NCBI RefSeq assembly: GCF_000716445.1
Contig: NZ_JNWK01000002.1
Location: 124,001-188,000 of the forward strand
Direction: 5' to 3'
Source: Streptomyces wedmorensis
Lineage (GTDB): Bacteria > Actinomycetota > Actinomycetes > Streptomycetales > Streptomycetaceae
DNA: 64,000 bases
Both the position numbers and the translations under genes were made by a program. Each line of letters begins with the position of its first letter. Position 1 is the first letter of the stretch. Under the pieces are notes generated by a model that worked only from the letters and a program-made list of their open reading frames with translations, did not search any database and was not told the origin of the DNA. Shown piece after piece: positions 27,063 to 35,382 of the stretch.

Positions 27063-28158
27063 CGCTCCGGCCGTCCTGGGTGCCCGTCGTGCCCTCGTCC
27101 TCGGCGTCCGCCTTCCTGGGGTCCTGACCGGTCCCGAAGCGGTTGCGCAGCCGGCCGCCCAGGTCGCCCGCCAGGTCACCGGCGCCACCGGCTATGTCCC
27201 CGAACAGCTTCATCAGCGGATCCTTGCTGGTCCGCACCGTATCGGCGTAGTGCCCGGCCGACTCCCGGAAGGAGTCCGTGACCGAGGTGTCCTTGTCCTC
27301 CGAGCGCTTCGGGTAGTGCCCGTCCATGATCCGCTGGAAGTCGCGGCTCTCCGACCACTTCTTCAGCTCCGCCGCCCGGACGGTGGTGAACGGGTGCGAG
27401 CGCGGCAGCACGTTGAGGATCTTCAGGACCGAATCCCGCAGGTCCCCGGACTTCTCGTACTCGTCGGCCTGGGCGAGGAACGCGTCCACGTTCATCTCGT
27501 GCAGGTGGTTGCCGCCGGCGATCTTCATCAGACCGCGCATCGAGGCCTGCACGTCCTGCCCGACCAGCAGCCCGGCCCGATCGGCGGAGAGCTCCGACTT
27601 GCGGAACCACTCGCGCAGCGCGGTGACGATGGCCATGATCGCCACGTTCCCCAGTGGAATCCAGGCGACCTTGACCGCCAGGCCCGTGAGGAAGAGCAGG
27701 ATCGTGCGGTAGACGGAGTGGCCGGAGAGCGCGTGGCCGACCTCGTGGCCGACGACCGCCCGCATCTCCTCCTCGTCGAGGAGCTCCACCAGGCCGGTGG
27801 TGAGCACGATGATCGGCTCGTCCAGGCCGATGCACATCGCGTTGGGCTTCGGGTCCTGCGCCACGTACATCGGCGGGACCTTCTCCAGGTCCAGGACGTA
27901 ACAGGCGTCCCGCAGCATGTCGTTGAGATGACTGAACTGGGCGTCGCTCACCCGGACGGAGTCCGAGAGGAAGAGGAGCCGCAGGCTGCGCTCGGGCAAC
28001 AGGCCGCTGAGGGCCTTGAAGACCGTGTCGAAGCCGCTGAGCTTCCGCAGGGCCACGAGGGCCGAGCGGTCGGCCGGATGTTCGTAGGCCCGCGAGGAGA
28101 TGCCCGGGAACCGCTTCCGCTGCCTGCTCGGCACGTTCCCCTGGTCGTTCTCGGTCAT
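27055..28158 (-). CDS. M48 family metallopeptidase
   Basis: This 367-residue Zn-dependent protease of the HtpX/Ste24 type has the zinc motif HEVGH at H138, E139 and H142, and a conserved downstream ELSADRAG segment supplying the third ligand. Hydrophobic helices (ILLFLTGLAVKVAWIPL) suggest membrane association. The C-terminus is hydrophilic. ATG 28158 follows AGGGGG. A TAGGGT -10 box at 28212-28207 on the same strand would give a leader of about 40 nt. The longer upstream open frame lacks conserved sequence and was not used. Confidence 0.92.
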   Translation of the reverse strand: MTENDQGNVPSRQRKRFPGISSRAYEHPADRSALVALRKLSGFDTVFKALSGLLPERSLRLLFLSDSVRVSDAQFSHLNDMLRDACYVLDLEKVPPMYVAQDPKPNAMCIGLDEPIIVLTTGLVELLDEEEMRAVVGHEVGHALSGHSVYRTILLFLTGLAVKVAWIPLGNVAIMAIVTALREWFRKSELSADRAGLLVGQDVQASMRGLMKIAGGNHLHEMNVDAFLAQADEYEKSGDLRDSVLKILNVLPRSHPFTTVRAAELKKWSESRDFQRIMDGHYPKRSEDKDTSVTDSFRESAGHYADTVRTSKDPLMKLFGDIAGGAGDLAGDLGGRLRNRFGTGQDPRKADAEDEGTTGTQDGRSEA

Positions 28159-28286
28159 GGATGCCCCCTGTTCGTACGAGTCGGTGCTCGTCCCCCTGAC
28201 TGAACCCACCCTAGGCGCTGGCGTTACCGTGTGTCGGAGCCTGTGGATAACTCGGGCACCGAGGACGACCTGGGAGCACGACCGAC

Positions 28287-28511
28287 ATGCCGGACACCGC
28301 CGAAGCCGCTGCCGCCCTGCTTGCGGGCGCCGCCGCACAAGGGGCGGGCAACACGCTCCGGATCGTGCTGCTCGTCTCGCTCGTGGGCGGCGCGCTGCTC
28401 GCCTGGTTCCTGCTGCGCGGCTACGGCGGCGACGACGCGGACGCCGCCGACGCGGCCGGCGGACCCGCGAGCCGTACGGACGGCGACACGGACCACGACG
28501 CCAACGCCTGA
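28287..28511 (+). CDS. Small single-pass membrane protein
   Basis: The product has 74 residues: a short Ala-rich N-terminus, one transmembrane helix (TLRIVLLVSLVGGALLAWFLL, about 23-43) and an Asp/Ala-rich acidic tail. GGGAG occurs about 12 nt before ATG 28287. It is divergent from the protease gene, has no recognised family, and its function is unknown. Confidence 0.65.
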   Translation: MPDTAEAAAALLAGAAAQGAGNTLRIVLLVSLVGGALLAWFLLRGYGGDDADAADAAGGPASRTDGDTDHDANA

Positions 28512-28594
28512 GTCGGCGTGAGCGCCTCGGGACGGCCCGCATACGATGTGCGCGAAGTCTCCGCTCCCATCCCCGATCGATAGGTCTGCTGAAG

Positions 28595-28756
28595 ATGAGC
28601 CTCCACAGCACCGCCGCCAACCTGGTCTCTCTTGCCGAGGGCGCCGAGCACGGCGGCAACCACGACAGCCTCAGCCCCTACCTCACCGGCTTCGGCGCCT
28701 TCGGTGCCCTGCTCCTGCTGCTGTGGATCACCACCCGCTTCAACCGCGACCGCTGA
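28595..28756 (+). CDS. Small membrane protein upstream of nadD
   Basis: The product has 53 residues, ending in a helix ([21 protein letters not shown]). A His/Glu/Asn-containing N-terminus precedes it. A similar tiny protein is commonly annotated next to nadD in Streptomyces (recollection). A TACGAT -10 box at 28541-28546 gives a leader of about 40 nt. The function is unknown. Confidence 0.7.
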   Translation: MSLHSTAANLVSLAEGAEHGGNHDSLSPYLTGFGAFGALLLLLWITTRFNRDR

Positions 28757-28808
28757 TCCGGCGACCACTGATCCGGCGTCCGCTGCCGTGCCAGTAGGCT
28801 CTGCACGC

Positions 28809-29429
28809 ATGGGAGAGCAGGAAGTGCCTACTGGCGGGCGCGGGAAGCGCCGAGTCGGCGTGATGGGCGGAACCTTCGACCCGATCCACCACGGACACCT
28901 GGTGGCGGCGAGCGAGGTGGCCGCCCTGTTCCACCTGGACGAGGTGGTGTTCGTACCGACCGGGGAACCGTGGCAGAAGAGCCACAAGGCGGTCTCGGCG
29001 GCCGAGGACCGGTACCTGATGACCGTCATCGCCACGGCGTCCAACCCGCAGTTCTCGGTCAGCCGCATCGACATCGACCGCGGCGGCGCGACGTACACCA
29101 TCGACACTCTGCGGGACCTGCGTTCTCTCAACAGCGACTCGGACCTCTTCTTCATCACCGGGGCCGACGCGCTGTCGCAGATCCTCACCTGGCGCGACGC
29201 CGAGGAGCTCTTCGCGCTCGCCCACTTCATCGGTGTCACCCGACCGGGCCACGACCTCACCGACGACGGACTGCCCAAGGGCGGCGTCTCGCTGGTCGAG
29301 GTCCCCGCGCTCGCGATCTCCTCCACCGACTGCCGGGCGAGGGTCGCGCAGGGGGATCCGGTCTGGTACCTGGTTCCGGACGGCGTGGTGCGCTACATCG
29401 ACAAGCGCCAGCTGTACCGCGGCAAGTGA
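28809..29429 (+). CDS. nadD: Nicotinate-nucleotide adenylyltransferase
   Basis: This 206-residue enzyme of NAD synthesis has the nucleotidyltransferase motif [11 protein letters not shown] (20-30) and the C-terminal ISSTDCR motif (the ISST/SxTxxR signature) that binds ATP. It adenylylates nicotinate mononucleotide. ATG 28809 lies 8 nt after TAGGCT (28795-28800), so a leaderless start is possible. The LCP-type gene follows after 19 bp and rsfS after that, the conserved actinobacterial nadD-rsfS neighbourhood. Confidence 0.96.
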   Translation: MGEQEVPTGGRGKRRVGVMGGTFDPIHHGHLVAASEVAALFHLDEVVFVPTGEPWQKSHKAVSAAEDRYLMTVIATASNPQFSVSRIDIDRGGATYTIDTLRDLRSLNSDSDLFFITGADALSQILTWRDAEELFALAHFIGVTRPGHDLTDDGLPKGGVSLVEVPALAISSTDCRARVAQGDPVWYLVPDGVVRYIDKRQLYRGK

Positions 29430-29448
29430 GCTTCGGGGAGGGGCACCG

Positions 29449-31143
29449 GTGAACGATCAGCAGCATCCGTACGACCCGTACTATCCACAGCAGCCGCAGA
29501 TCATCGGCTATGACGAGTACGGGCAGCCGGTGTACCAGCAGCCCGCGCAGCACTACGACCCGTACGCCGGCCACCAGCAGCAGGCGCAGCAGCAGCCGCA
29601 GCAGGCATACGGCTACGACCCGTACGCCCAGCAGCAGCCGCAGGCGCCGCAGCCCCAGGCCCAGCAGCCGCCGTACGACCCGTACGGCCGGCAGGGCTAC
29701 GCCTACCCGCAGTCCTACGACACCGGGCAGCAGTGGGCCGCCCAGGCCGAGCCCGTCCCGGCGCAGGCCGCCCCCGTCGCCCCCGAACCGCCGGCCGCGC
29801 CGGTCGCGGCCCCGGCCGGCGTCCCCGGCCAGCGGCCCGCTCCCGAGCGGCCCGCCCCGGCACGGCAGGGCGACGACGACCGGCAGTACCGCACCGAGCA
29901 GTTCTCCTTCATCGAGGAGCCCGACGAGGACTCCGAGGACGTCATCGACTGGCTCAAGTTCACCGAGAGCCGCTCGGAGCGGCGCGAGGAGGCCAGGCGC
30001 CGCGGCCGCAACCGGGTCATCGCGCTCGTCGTCGTCCTCGCGCTCGCCGTCGTCGGCGGCGTCGGCTACCTCTGGTCCGCCGGCATGCTCCCCGGGACGT
30101 CCGCCCCGGAGCAGAAGGGGAACACCGCGACCGGCCCGCAGAAGCGCGACATGATCGTCGTCCACCTCCACGACCTCAAGAGCGGCGGCACCTCCACCGC
30201 CCTCCTGGTGGACAACACGACCACCCGCCAGGGCACCACGATCCTGCTCCCCAACTCCGTCGTCGTCGCCGACGACGAGGGGGCCGCGACCACCCTCGGC
30301 AAGTCGGTCGAGGACGACGGATCCGGCGGCACCCGCGAGGCGATCGACAACCTCCTCGGGACGAAGATCACCGGCACCTGGCGCCTGGACACCCCGTTCC
30401 TCGAGAACCTCGTCGAGGCCGTCAGCAGCATCGAGACCGACACCGACACGGACGTGCCCGACCCGAAGAAGGGCGCCGAGCCGCTCGTCAAGAAGGGCGA
30501 GAAGCAGACGCTGAACGGCCGCGCCGCCGTCGCCTACGCCACCTACCGGGCGCCCGGCGAGGCCGAGGCCAAGCAGCTCCAGCGCTTCGGCCAGGTCATG
30601 TACGGGGTGCTGCGCAAGATCTCCTCCGACCCCGAGGTCGCCATGGTCACCGTCGAGACCCTCCAGCAGATCCTCGACCCCTCCCTCCCGGAGAAGGACC
30701 TCGCCGCCTCCCTGGCCAAGCTCGCCGAGCACGCCAAGATCGGCGACTACAAGACGGCCCTGCTCCCGGTCGGGCAGGACGGGACGCTGACCGAGGGCGC
30801 GAGCGACAGTGTGGTGAAGGACATCCTCGGCGGAAAGGTCACCGCCCCCGAGGCCGGCGACGTGCCCCGGGTCTCGCTGCGGGACGGATCCGGCAAGAAG
30901 GCCACGGAGGCCGCCCGGGTCGTCCTGATCAACGGCGGCTACGCCTTCGTTGGCGGCAGCACCGGCGACACCCAGGAGAAGTCGCAGGTCGTCTACGGCG
31001 ACGACGCGCACAAGCCGACCGCGGTCGAGGTGGCCAAGACGCTCGGCCTCCCTGAAGGCTCGGTCACCAAGGGGAAGCCGGTGGGAGCCGCCGCGGTGAC
31101 CGTGATCCTCGGCCAGGACTACAAGATCCCGGGAGCCTCGTAG
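29449..31143 (+). CDS. LCP-like / LytR_C domain protein (PdtA-type wall polymer ligase candidate)
   Basis: This 564-residue protein has a cytoplasmic Gln/Pro/Tyr-rich low-complexity arm (about 1-140, PYDPY repeats). A charged stretch and one transmembrane helix (about 190-211) follow. The outer part is an LCP-type domain (about 230-420) ending in RFGQVMYGVLRKI, then a LytR_C domain (about 472-560). LCP proteins attach wall polymers to peptidoglycan. The usual IPRD core reads LLPNSVVV, so the canonical Arg/Asp are missing. From memory it sits where S. coelicolor has the polydiglycosylphosphate transferase PdtA. GTG 29449 follows GGGGAGGGG. Confidence 0.82.
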   Translation: MNDQQHPYDPYYPQQPQIIGYDEYGQPVYQQPAQHYDPYAGHQQQAQQQPQQAYGYDPYAQQQPQAPQPQAQQPPYDPYGRQGYAYPQSYDTGQQWAAQAEPVPAQAAPVAPEPPAAPVAAPAGVPGQRPAPERPAPARQGDDDRQYRTEQFSFIEEPDEDSEDVIDWLKFTESRSERREEARRRGRNRVIALVVVLALAVVGGVGYLWSAGMLPGTSAPEQKGNTATGPQKRDMIVVHLHDLKSGGTSTALLVDNTTTRQGTTILLPNSVVVADDEGAATTLGKSVEDDGSGGTREAIDNLLGTKITGTWRLDTPFLENLVEAVSSIETDTDTDVPDPKKGAEPLVKKGEKQTLNGRAAVAYATYRAPGEAEAKQLQRFGQVMYGVLRKISSDPEVAMVTVETLQQILDPSLPEKDLAASLAKLAEHAKIGDYKTALLPVGQDGTLTEGASDSVVKDILGGKVTAPEAGDVPRVSLRDGSGKKATEAARVVLINGGYAFVGGSTGDTQEKSQVVYGDDAHKPTAVEVAKTLGLPEGSVTKGKPVGAAAVTVILGQDYKIPGAS

Positions 31144-31226
31144 CGGCGCTCCGGAAATCGTTGGCGGGGCCGTCGGCGGTCCGTGAGACCCTGGAGGGGT
31201 ACTGGACCGCCGACGAAAGCCTGCTT

Positions 31227-31694
31227 GTGACCGCCACGGACCGTTCCATCGAGCTCGTCAACGCCGCCGCACAGGCGGCCGCAGACCGGCTCGCGCACGA
31301 CATCATCGCGTACGACGTCAGCGACGTGCTGTCGATCACCGACGCCTTCCTGCTCGCCTCCGCGCCCAACGACCGCCAGGTCAAGTCGATCGTCGACGAG
31401 ATCGAGGAGCGCCTGAACAAGGACCTCGGCGCCAAGCCGGTCCGCCGTGAGGGCGACCGCGACGCGCGCTGGATCCTCCTGGACTACGTCGACATCGTCG
31501 TCCACGTCCAGCACAGCGAGGAGCGCGTCTTCTACGCCCTGGAGCGGCTGTGGAAGGACTGCCCCGAGCTGCCGCTGCCCGAGGACGCGCAGAAGACCCG
31601 GGGCAAGGGCGCCGAGCACGCCGCCCTGACCGGTGTCGACCTCTCCGACCACGCCGCCGGCCTGCCCGACGAAGTGGACGGTGAGCTGAGCTGA
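31227..31694 (+). CDS. rsfS: Ribosomal silencing factor RsfS
   Basis: This 155-residue protein has the RsfS core: AHDIIAYDVSDVLSITDAF, ASAPNDRQVKSIVDEIE, and the WILLDYVDIVVHVQ strand-helix. It binds L14 and blocks subunit joining during starvation. GTG 31227 (TATDRSIELV) was chosen because conservation starts there; the open frame extends 22 codons further upstream without homology. The C-terminal 30 residues extend beyond the usual length. Its stop overlaps the start of the phosphatase. Confidence 0.95.
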   Translation: MTATDRSIELVNAAAQAAADRLAHDIIAYDVSDVLSITDAFLLASAPNDRQVKSIVDEIEERLNKDLGAKPVRREGDRDARWILLDYVDIVVHVQHSEERVFYALERLWKDCPELPLPEDAQKTRGKGAEHAALTGVDLSDHAAGLPDEVDGELS

Positions 31695-32344
31695 GCACCA
31701 CCAAGGGCGGCAGCGGCCGCCGCATCGTCCTCTGGCGCCACGGCCAGACCTCCTGGAACCTGGAGCGCCGCTTCCAGGGCTCGACCGACATCGAGCTGAC
31801 GGAGGTCGGCGTCGGCCAGGCGCGCCGCGCAGCCCGGCTGCTGGCCGCGCTGAAGCCGGACGCCATCGTGGCCTCCGACCTGCAGCGCGCGGCGGCCACC
31901 GCCGCCGAGCTCGCCGCGCTCACCGGCCACACCGTCGTCCACGACTCCGCGCTGCGCGAGACGTACGCGGGGGAGTGGCAGGGGCTGACCCACCACGAGA
32001 TCGTGGCGCGGTACGGCGAGCAGTACGCCGCCTGGAAGCGCGGGGAGCCCGTGCGCCGGGGCGGCGGCGAGCTGGAGACCGAGGTCGCCGACCGGGCCGC
32101 CCCGGTGGTCCTGGGCCACGCGGACAAGCTGCCCCAGGACGGCACCCTCGTCGTGGTGAGCCACGGCGGCACGATCCGCACCACCATCGGCCGGCTGCTC
32201 GGCCTGGAGGCCCGCCACTGGGAGAGCCTGGGCGGCCTCTCCAACTGCTGCTGGTCGGTCCTCGGCGAGGGCGCGCGCGGGTGGCGCCTGACGGAGCACA
32301 ACGCCGGCACGCTGCCCGAGCCGGTCCTCGGCGACGACGACTGA
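31691..32344 (+). CDS. Histidine phosphatase family protein (GpgP-like)
   Basis: This protein of about 217 residues has the branch-1 motif LWRHGQTSWN near residue 15, and VVSHGGTIRTT with the second catalytic His. In-frame TGA at 31682 and the absence of any ATG, GTG or TTG before the RHG motif leave CTG at 31691 as the only reasonable start. It overlaps the rsfS TGA as CTGA and has GGTGAG 5 nt upstream. In mycobacteria the gene after rsfS encodes glucosyl-3-phosphoglycerate phosphatase, so that is the best functional guess. The first ATG (31868) would delete the catalytic motif. Confidence 0.85.
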   Translation: MSTTKGGSGRRIVLWRHGQTSWNLERRFQGSTDIELTEVGVGQARRAARLLAALKPDAIVASDLQRAAATAAELAALTGHTVVHDSALRETYAGEWQGLTHHEIVARYGEQYAAWKRGEPVRRGGGELETEVADRAAPVVLGHADKLPQDGTLVVVSHGGTIRTTIGRLLGLEARHWESLGGLSNCCWSVLGEGARGWRLTEHNAGTLPEPVLGDDD

Positions 32345-32373
32345 GACCGTGGCCGGGCCTGCCGGACCCGGAT

Positions 32374-32403
32374 TTCACTTTCCGGCAGGTCACAGGCTAG
32401 AGT
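32374..32403 (+). promoter_or_regulatory. Promoter of first tRNA-Ala
   Basis: TTCACT (32374-32379) and TAGAGT (32398-32403) lie 18 bp apart, about 45 bp upstream of the tRNA. Confidence 0.55.
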
Positions 32404-32447
32404 TCTTCTTGTTCGGATCGCACAGCGCGAAGAACGGAAGAACACGA

Positions 32448-32520
32448 GGGGCTATAGCTCAGTTGGTAGAGCGCCTGCATGGCATGCAGGAGGTCAGGAG
32501 TTCAATTCTCCTTAGCTCCA
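32448..32520 (+). tRNA. tRNA-Ala (anticodon GGC)
   Basis: A complete 73-nt cloverleaf: acceptor GGGGCTA/TAGCTCC, D arm GCTC/GAGC, anticodon stem CCTGC/GCAGG with loop ATGGCAT (anticodon GGC), and T stem AGGAG/CTCCT with loop TTCAATT. CCA is not encoded. It is identical to the copy at 36706-36778. Confidence 0.97.
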
Positions 32521-32528
32521 CAGTCACC

Positions 32529-32558
32529 GAATCCCGTCCCCACCAGGGGGCGGGATTC
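32529..32558 (+). terminator. Terminator after first tRNA-Ala
   Basis: GAATCCCG-TCCCC pairs with GGGGG-CGGGATTC, followed by a T-containing stretch. Confidence 0.85.
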
Positions 32559-32609
32559 GTCGTTGTGCCCCTTCCCGCTGCGCGCACCCGCCCTGACGCC
32601 TCCTCGCCG

Positions 32610-33473
32610 TCACGTCTCCGCGCGCAGGGCCTCCATCCCGAGGCGGCTCTCCTCGTCGTTCGGCGAGTAGGCCACGATCCGGCACTCCGGCATCCCGTTG
32701 ACGGAGAGGGAGACCGAGGTCAACCGGACCTCGCCCACCCGGTCGTGACGGAAGGTCTTCACCCGGGTCCCCGGCGGGACCACGTCACCGCTCCGCCAGA
32801 GCCTGGCGAACTCCGGGCTGGCCTCCGACAGGCGCCGTACGAACTCCTCCCAGGCGGGCTCGCCCACATGGCGTCCGTACGCGCCGCGCAGCTGGGCCAC
32901 CATCAGCGGCAGCTCCCGCTTCCGGTCGACCACGGGACACCTGGGGTCGGGCACGCTGAAGAGCGCCCACAGGACGTTGCGTATGCCGAACGGGCCGGTG
33001 TCCAGGCCCGGTCCGTCCTGCATGAGGAGCCGCTCGTACATGGTGTTGGTCGCGAGCACGTCGTACCGCGCGTTGTAGAGCACCGCGGGGTGCGGGTCCA
33101 GGGCGTCGAGGATGCCCTGGATCTCCCGGCTGACCACCTCGGAGTCCGGGGCCGCCCGGTCGGGGGCGTACGGCACCTCGGCGAGGTGGTACAGGTGCTC
33201 GCGCTCGGGCCGGTCGAGGCGGAGCGTGCGCGCCACGGCGTCGAGGACCTGCGCAGAGGCGTTGATGGGACGGCCCTGTTCCAGCCAGGTGTACCAGGTC
33301 ACGCCGACCCCGGAGAGGTGGGCGACCTCCTCGCGGCGCAGCCCCGGTGTGCGGCGGCGCAGGCCCGGCGGCATGCCGACGTCCTCCGGTGTCACCCTGG
33401 CCCGGCGGCTGCGCAGGAACGCTGCCAGTTCCGGCCGTCGACGCCGCTGTCTCGGTGCTGCCACGATCGTCAC
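32610..33473 (-). CDS. MmyB-type helix-turn-helix transcriptional regulator
   Basis: The 287-residue product has an N-terminal XRE-type HTH (RTPGLRREEVAHLSGVGVTW, about 36-55) and a C-terminal MmyB-type ligand-binding domain (about 110-280). MmyB-type ligand-binding domains bind fatty-acid-like ligands in known members. It is divergently transcribed from a drug-type exporter with about 100 bp between them, so it most likely controls that gene. GTG 33473 (TIVAAPRQRRRRPEL) was chosen over an upstream extension that runs into the exporter's promoter. Confidence 0.9.
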   Translation of the reverse strand: MTIVAAPRQRRRRPELAAFLRSRRARVTPEDVGMPPGLRRRTPGLRREEVAHLSGVGVTWYTWLEQGRPINASAQVLDAVARTLRLDRPEREHLYHLAEVPYAPDRAAPDSEVVSREIQGILDALDPHPAVLYNARYDVLATNTMYERLLMQDGPGLDTGPFGIRNVLWALFSVPDPRCPVVDRKRELPLMVAQLRGAYGRHVGEPAWEEFVRRLSEASPEFARLWRSGDVVPPGTRVKTFRHDRVGEVRLTSVSLSVNGMPECRIVAYSPNDEESRLGMEALRAET

Positions 33474-33510
33474 ACCCCCATGGTCGAGTCCCCGTGCCGC
33501 CGCTGCCAGG

Positions 33511-33527
33511 TGCTGTCGGTACCAGCA
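33511..33527. promoter_or_regulatory. Inverted repeat in the regulator/exporter gap
   Basis: TGCTG-N7-CAGCA lies in the short divergent promoter region. It is a plausible operator for the MmyB-type regulator but not a proven one. Confidence 0.35.
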
Positions 33528-33574
33528 TCGGCGGGCTCTCGTTACCCGTATCGGATCGTCGTCATGCTCCTCGC

Positions 33575-35011
33575 ATGTCCTCGACCACGACACGTCCCTC
33601 CCTCAGTAAAGACCGCGGCACCGACAACCGACCCGGAGTACTGCTCGGCGTGGTGCTCGCCGCCCAGTTCATGGCGCTCCTCGACGTCTTCATCGTCAAC
33701 GTCGCCGCCCCCACCATCCGTACCGAACTCGCCGCGTCCGGAGCCGCGCTCCAACTCGTCATCGCCGGATACACCATCGCCTACGCGGTGTTGCTCATCA
33801 CCGGCGCGCGGCTGGGCGACCTGCTCGGGCACCGCCGCATGTACCTCGCCGGCCTCGCCCTCTTCACCGCGGCATCCCTCGCCTGCGGACTCGCAGCGGG
33901 AACCGGCCAGTTGATCGCCTTCCGGCTCGTCCAGGGCGCCGGCTCGGCCCTGATGATCCCGCAGGTGCTCAGCCTCATCCAGCGCAACTTCACCGGCGAG
34001 CAGCGGGTCCGCGCCCTCAGCGCCTACTCCGCGGTCCTGGCCACCGGCGCTGCCGCCGGACAGGTCGTCGGCGGCGTCCTGGTGAGCGCCGACCTCTTCG
34101 GCACCGGCTGGCGGCCGGTCTTCCTCGTCAACGTCCCGATCGGGCTCGTCCTGCTCGTCCTCGGCACCAGGTCCCTGCCCCGCGACCGCCGCACCGCGCC
34201 CACGCGCGCGCGTGCCCTCGACGTGCCTGGCCTGCTCCTGCTCGCGGCCGCCGTGTCCCTGCTGACCGTCCCCCTGGTCCTCGGCCAGGAGCAGGACTGG
34301 CCGCTGTGGTCCCGGCTCTCGCTCGGCGGCTCCCTGGTGCTCCTCGCGGCCTTCGGCGCGTACGAGACGGGGCTGGCGCGCCGCGGCGGGACGCCGCTCA
34401 TCGCCCCGCGGGTCCTGCGCGTCCCCGGCATGGGGCGGGCCGTCCTGTGGATCACCGTGGCGATGGGCGTCAACGCCGGTTTCCTGTTCACCCTGACGCT
34501 GCACCTCCAGGGCGGCCTCGGCCACAGCGCGCTGCGCGCCGGACTCACGTTCGGACCCGCCGCGGTGGTCTTCGGCGCCGCCGGGCTGACGTGGCGGCGC
34601 GTGCCTGCCCGGCTGCACCGCGCACTGGTCCCGTGCGGATTCCTCCTCGCGGCCGCGGCCGCCCTCGCCATCGGCGGGCTGCTCGGGGGCGGCACCTCGG
34701 GCGGCTGGGGGCTCTACCCGGCCCTGGGAGTGCTGGGAGCGGGCATCTCGCTGGCCTTCAGCCCCGCCCTGACCGGCGCCCTGGCCACCGTACGGGCCGA
34801 GGACGCGGCCGACGCCAGCGGTCTGCTCGCCACCGTCACCCAGCTCGGCCAGCTCATCGGGGTCGCCACCTTCGGCACGCTCTTCCTCGGCCGCCTCGCC
34901 GGCCCCGGAGCACAGAATTCCGCCGACGCGCTGTGGGCGACCACCCTCGCCCTGGCCGCCGCCTCGGTCGTGGGCGCGGCCTCGGCGGTGCTCCCGCGCC
35001 GAGCGCGCTGA
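33575..35011 (+). CDS. MFS drug efflux transporter (DHA2, 14-TM type)
   Basis: This 478-residue polytopic protein has about 14 hydrophobic helices. The first helix carries LLDVFIVNVAAPTI, typical of the DHA2/EmrB-QacA group, followed by the loop motif GARLGDLLGHRRMY (MFS motif A) and motif C-like GAAAGQVVGGVLV. It presumably exports a hydrophobic drug or metabolite by proton antiport. The divergent MmyB-type regulator suggests ligand-induced expression. ATG 33575 has no strong ribosome site. Confidence 0.92.
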   Translation: MSSTTTRPSLSKDRGTDNRPGVLLGVVLAAQFMALLDVFIVNVAAPTIRTELAASGAALQLVIAGYTIAYAVLLITGARLGDLLGHRRMYLAGLALFTAASLACGLAAGTGQLIAFRLVQGAGSALMIPQVLSLIQRNFTGEQRVRALSAYSAVLATGAAAGQVVGGVLVSADLFGTGWRPVFLVNVPIGLVLLVLGTRSLPRDRRTAPTRARALDVPGLLLLAAAVSLLTVPLVLGQEQDWPLWSRLSLGGSLVLLAAFGAYETGLARRGGTPLIAPRVLRVPGMGRAVLWITVAMGVNAGFLFTLTLHLQGGLGHSALRAGLTFGPAAVVFGAAGLTWRRVPARLHRALVPCGFLLAAAAALAIGGLLGGGTSGGWGLYPALGVLGAGISLAFSPALTGALATVRAEDAADASGLLATVTQLGQLIGVATFGTLFLGRLAGPGAQNSADALWATTLALAAASVVGAASAVLPRRAR

Positions 35012-35082
35012 CCCTCTTGCGGGGCCATGGCAGAATCGGACGGCCGGAGGGGGACGAGGCTCCGGACGGGAGGGTGACCCAA

Positions 35083-35145
35083 GTGCTCGGCGACAACGGC
35101 GGGGCGTCCTGTGGGTGCACGGCCTGCGGCCACGGCTGGAGCTGA
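35083..35145 (+). CDS. Possible 20-residue Cys-rich peptide
   Basis: GTG 35083 follows GGGAGG (35068-35073) by 9 nt and the frame ends with TGA at 35143-35145, 3 nt before the next ATG. The product ends SCGCTACGHGWS, a zinc-knuckle-like CxCxxCxH pattern. It may be a real micro-protein, a leader peptide coupled to the zinc-ribbon gene, or an accidental frame. GTG 35074 would add three residues. Confidence 0.35.
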   Translation: MLGDNGGASCGCTACGHGWS

Positions 35146-35148
35146 TCG

Positions 35149-35382
35149 ATGGGTGCACACAGGCGGAAGTGCGACTGGTGCGGCAGCGGCACGCCCATCG
35201 TGCGCGACATGGACCCCGTCAACACCGGGTTCCAGTACTGGTGTGAGGAGTGCGCGCGGGCGCTGATCATAAAAGGCGACCCGATCGAGACGTACCGCGA
35301 GCTGGAGGGCGAGCCGATCTACGGCCGGCTCCTGGACGAGCACTGCACCCTCAAGCGGTTCTACTCCTTCGCCACGGCCTGA
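35149..35382 (+). CDS. Small zinc-ribbon protein
   Basis: The 77-residue product has two CxxC knuckles, CDWC at the N-terminus and CEEC about 24 residues later, the pattern of a small zinc ribbon. The C-terminal half is a conserved-looking helix-strand region (IETYRELEGEPIYGRLLDEH). The function is unknown; it could bind nucleic acid or protein. Its 3' end overlaps the convergent membrane-protein gene by 22 bp. Confidence 0.78.
   Translation: MGAHRRKCDWCGSGTPIVRDMDPVNTGFQYWCEECARALIIKGDPIETYRELEGEPIYGRLLDEHCTLKRFYSFATA

Noticed and set aside
31161..31226. Upstream in-frame extension of rsfS
   Set aside because: No conserved sequence or ribosome site; family homology starts at GTG 31227.
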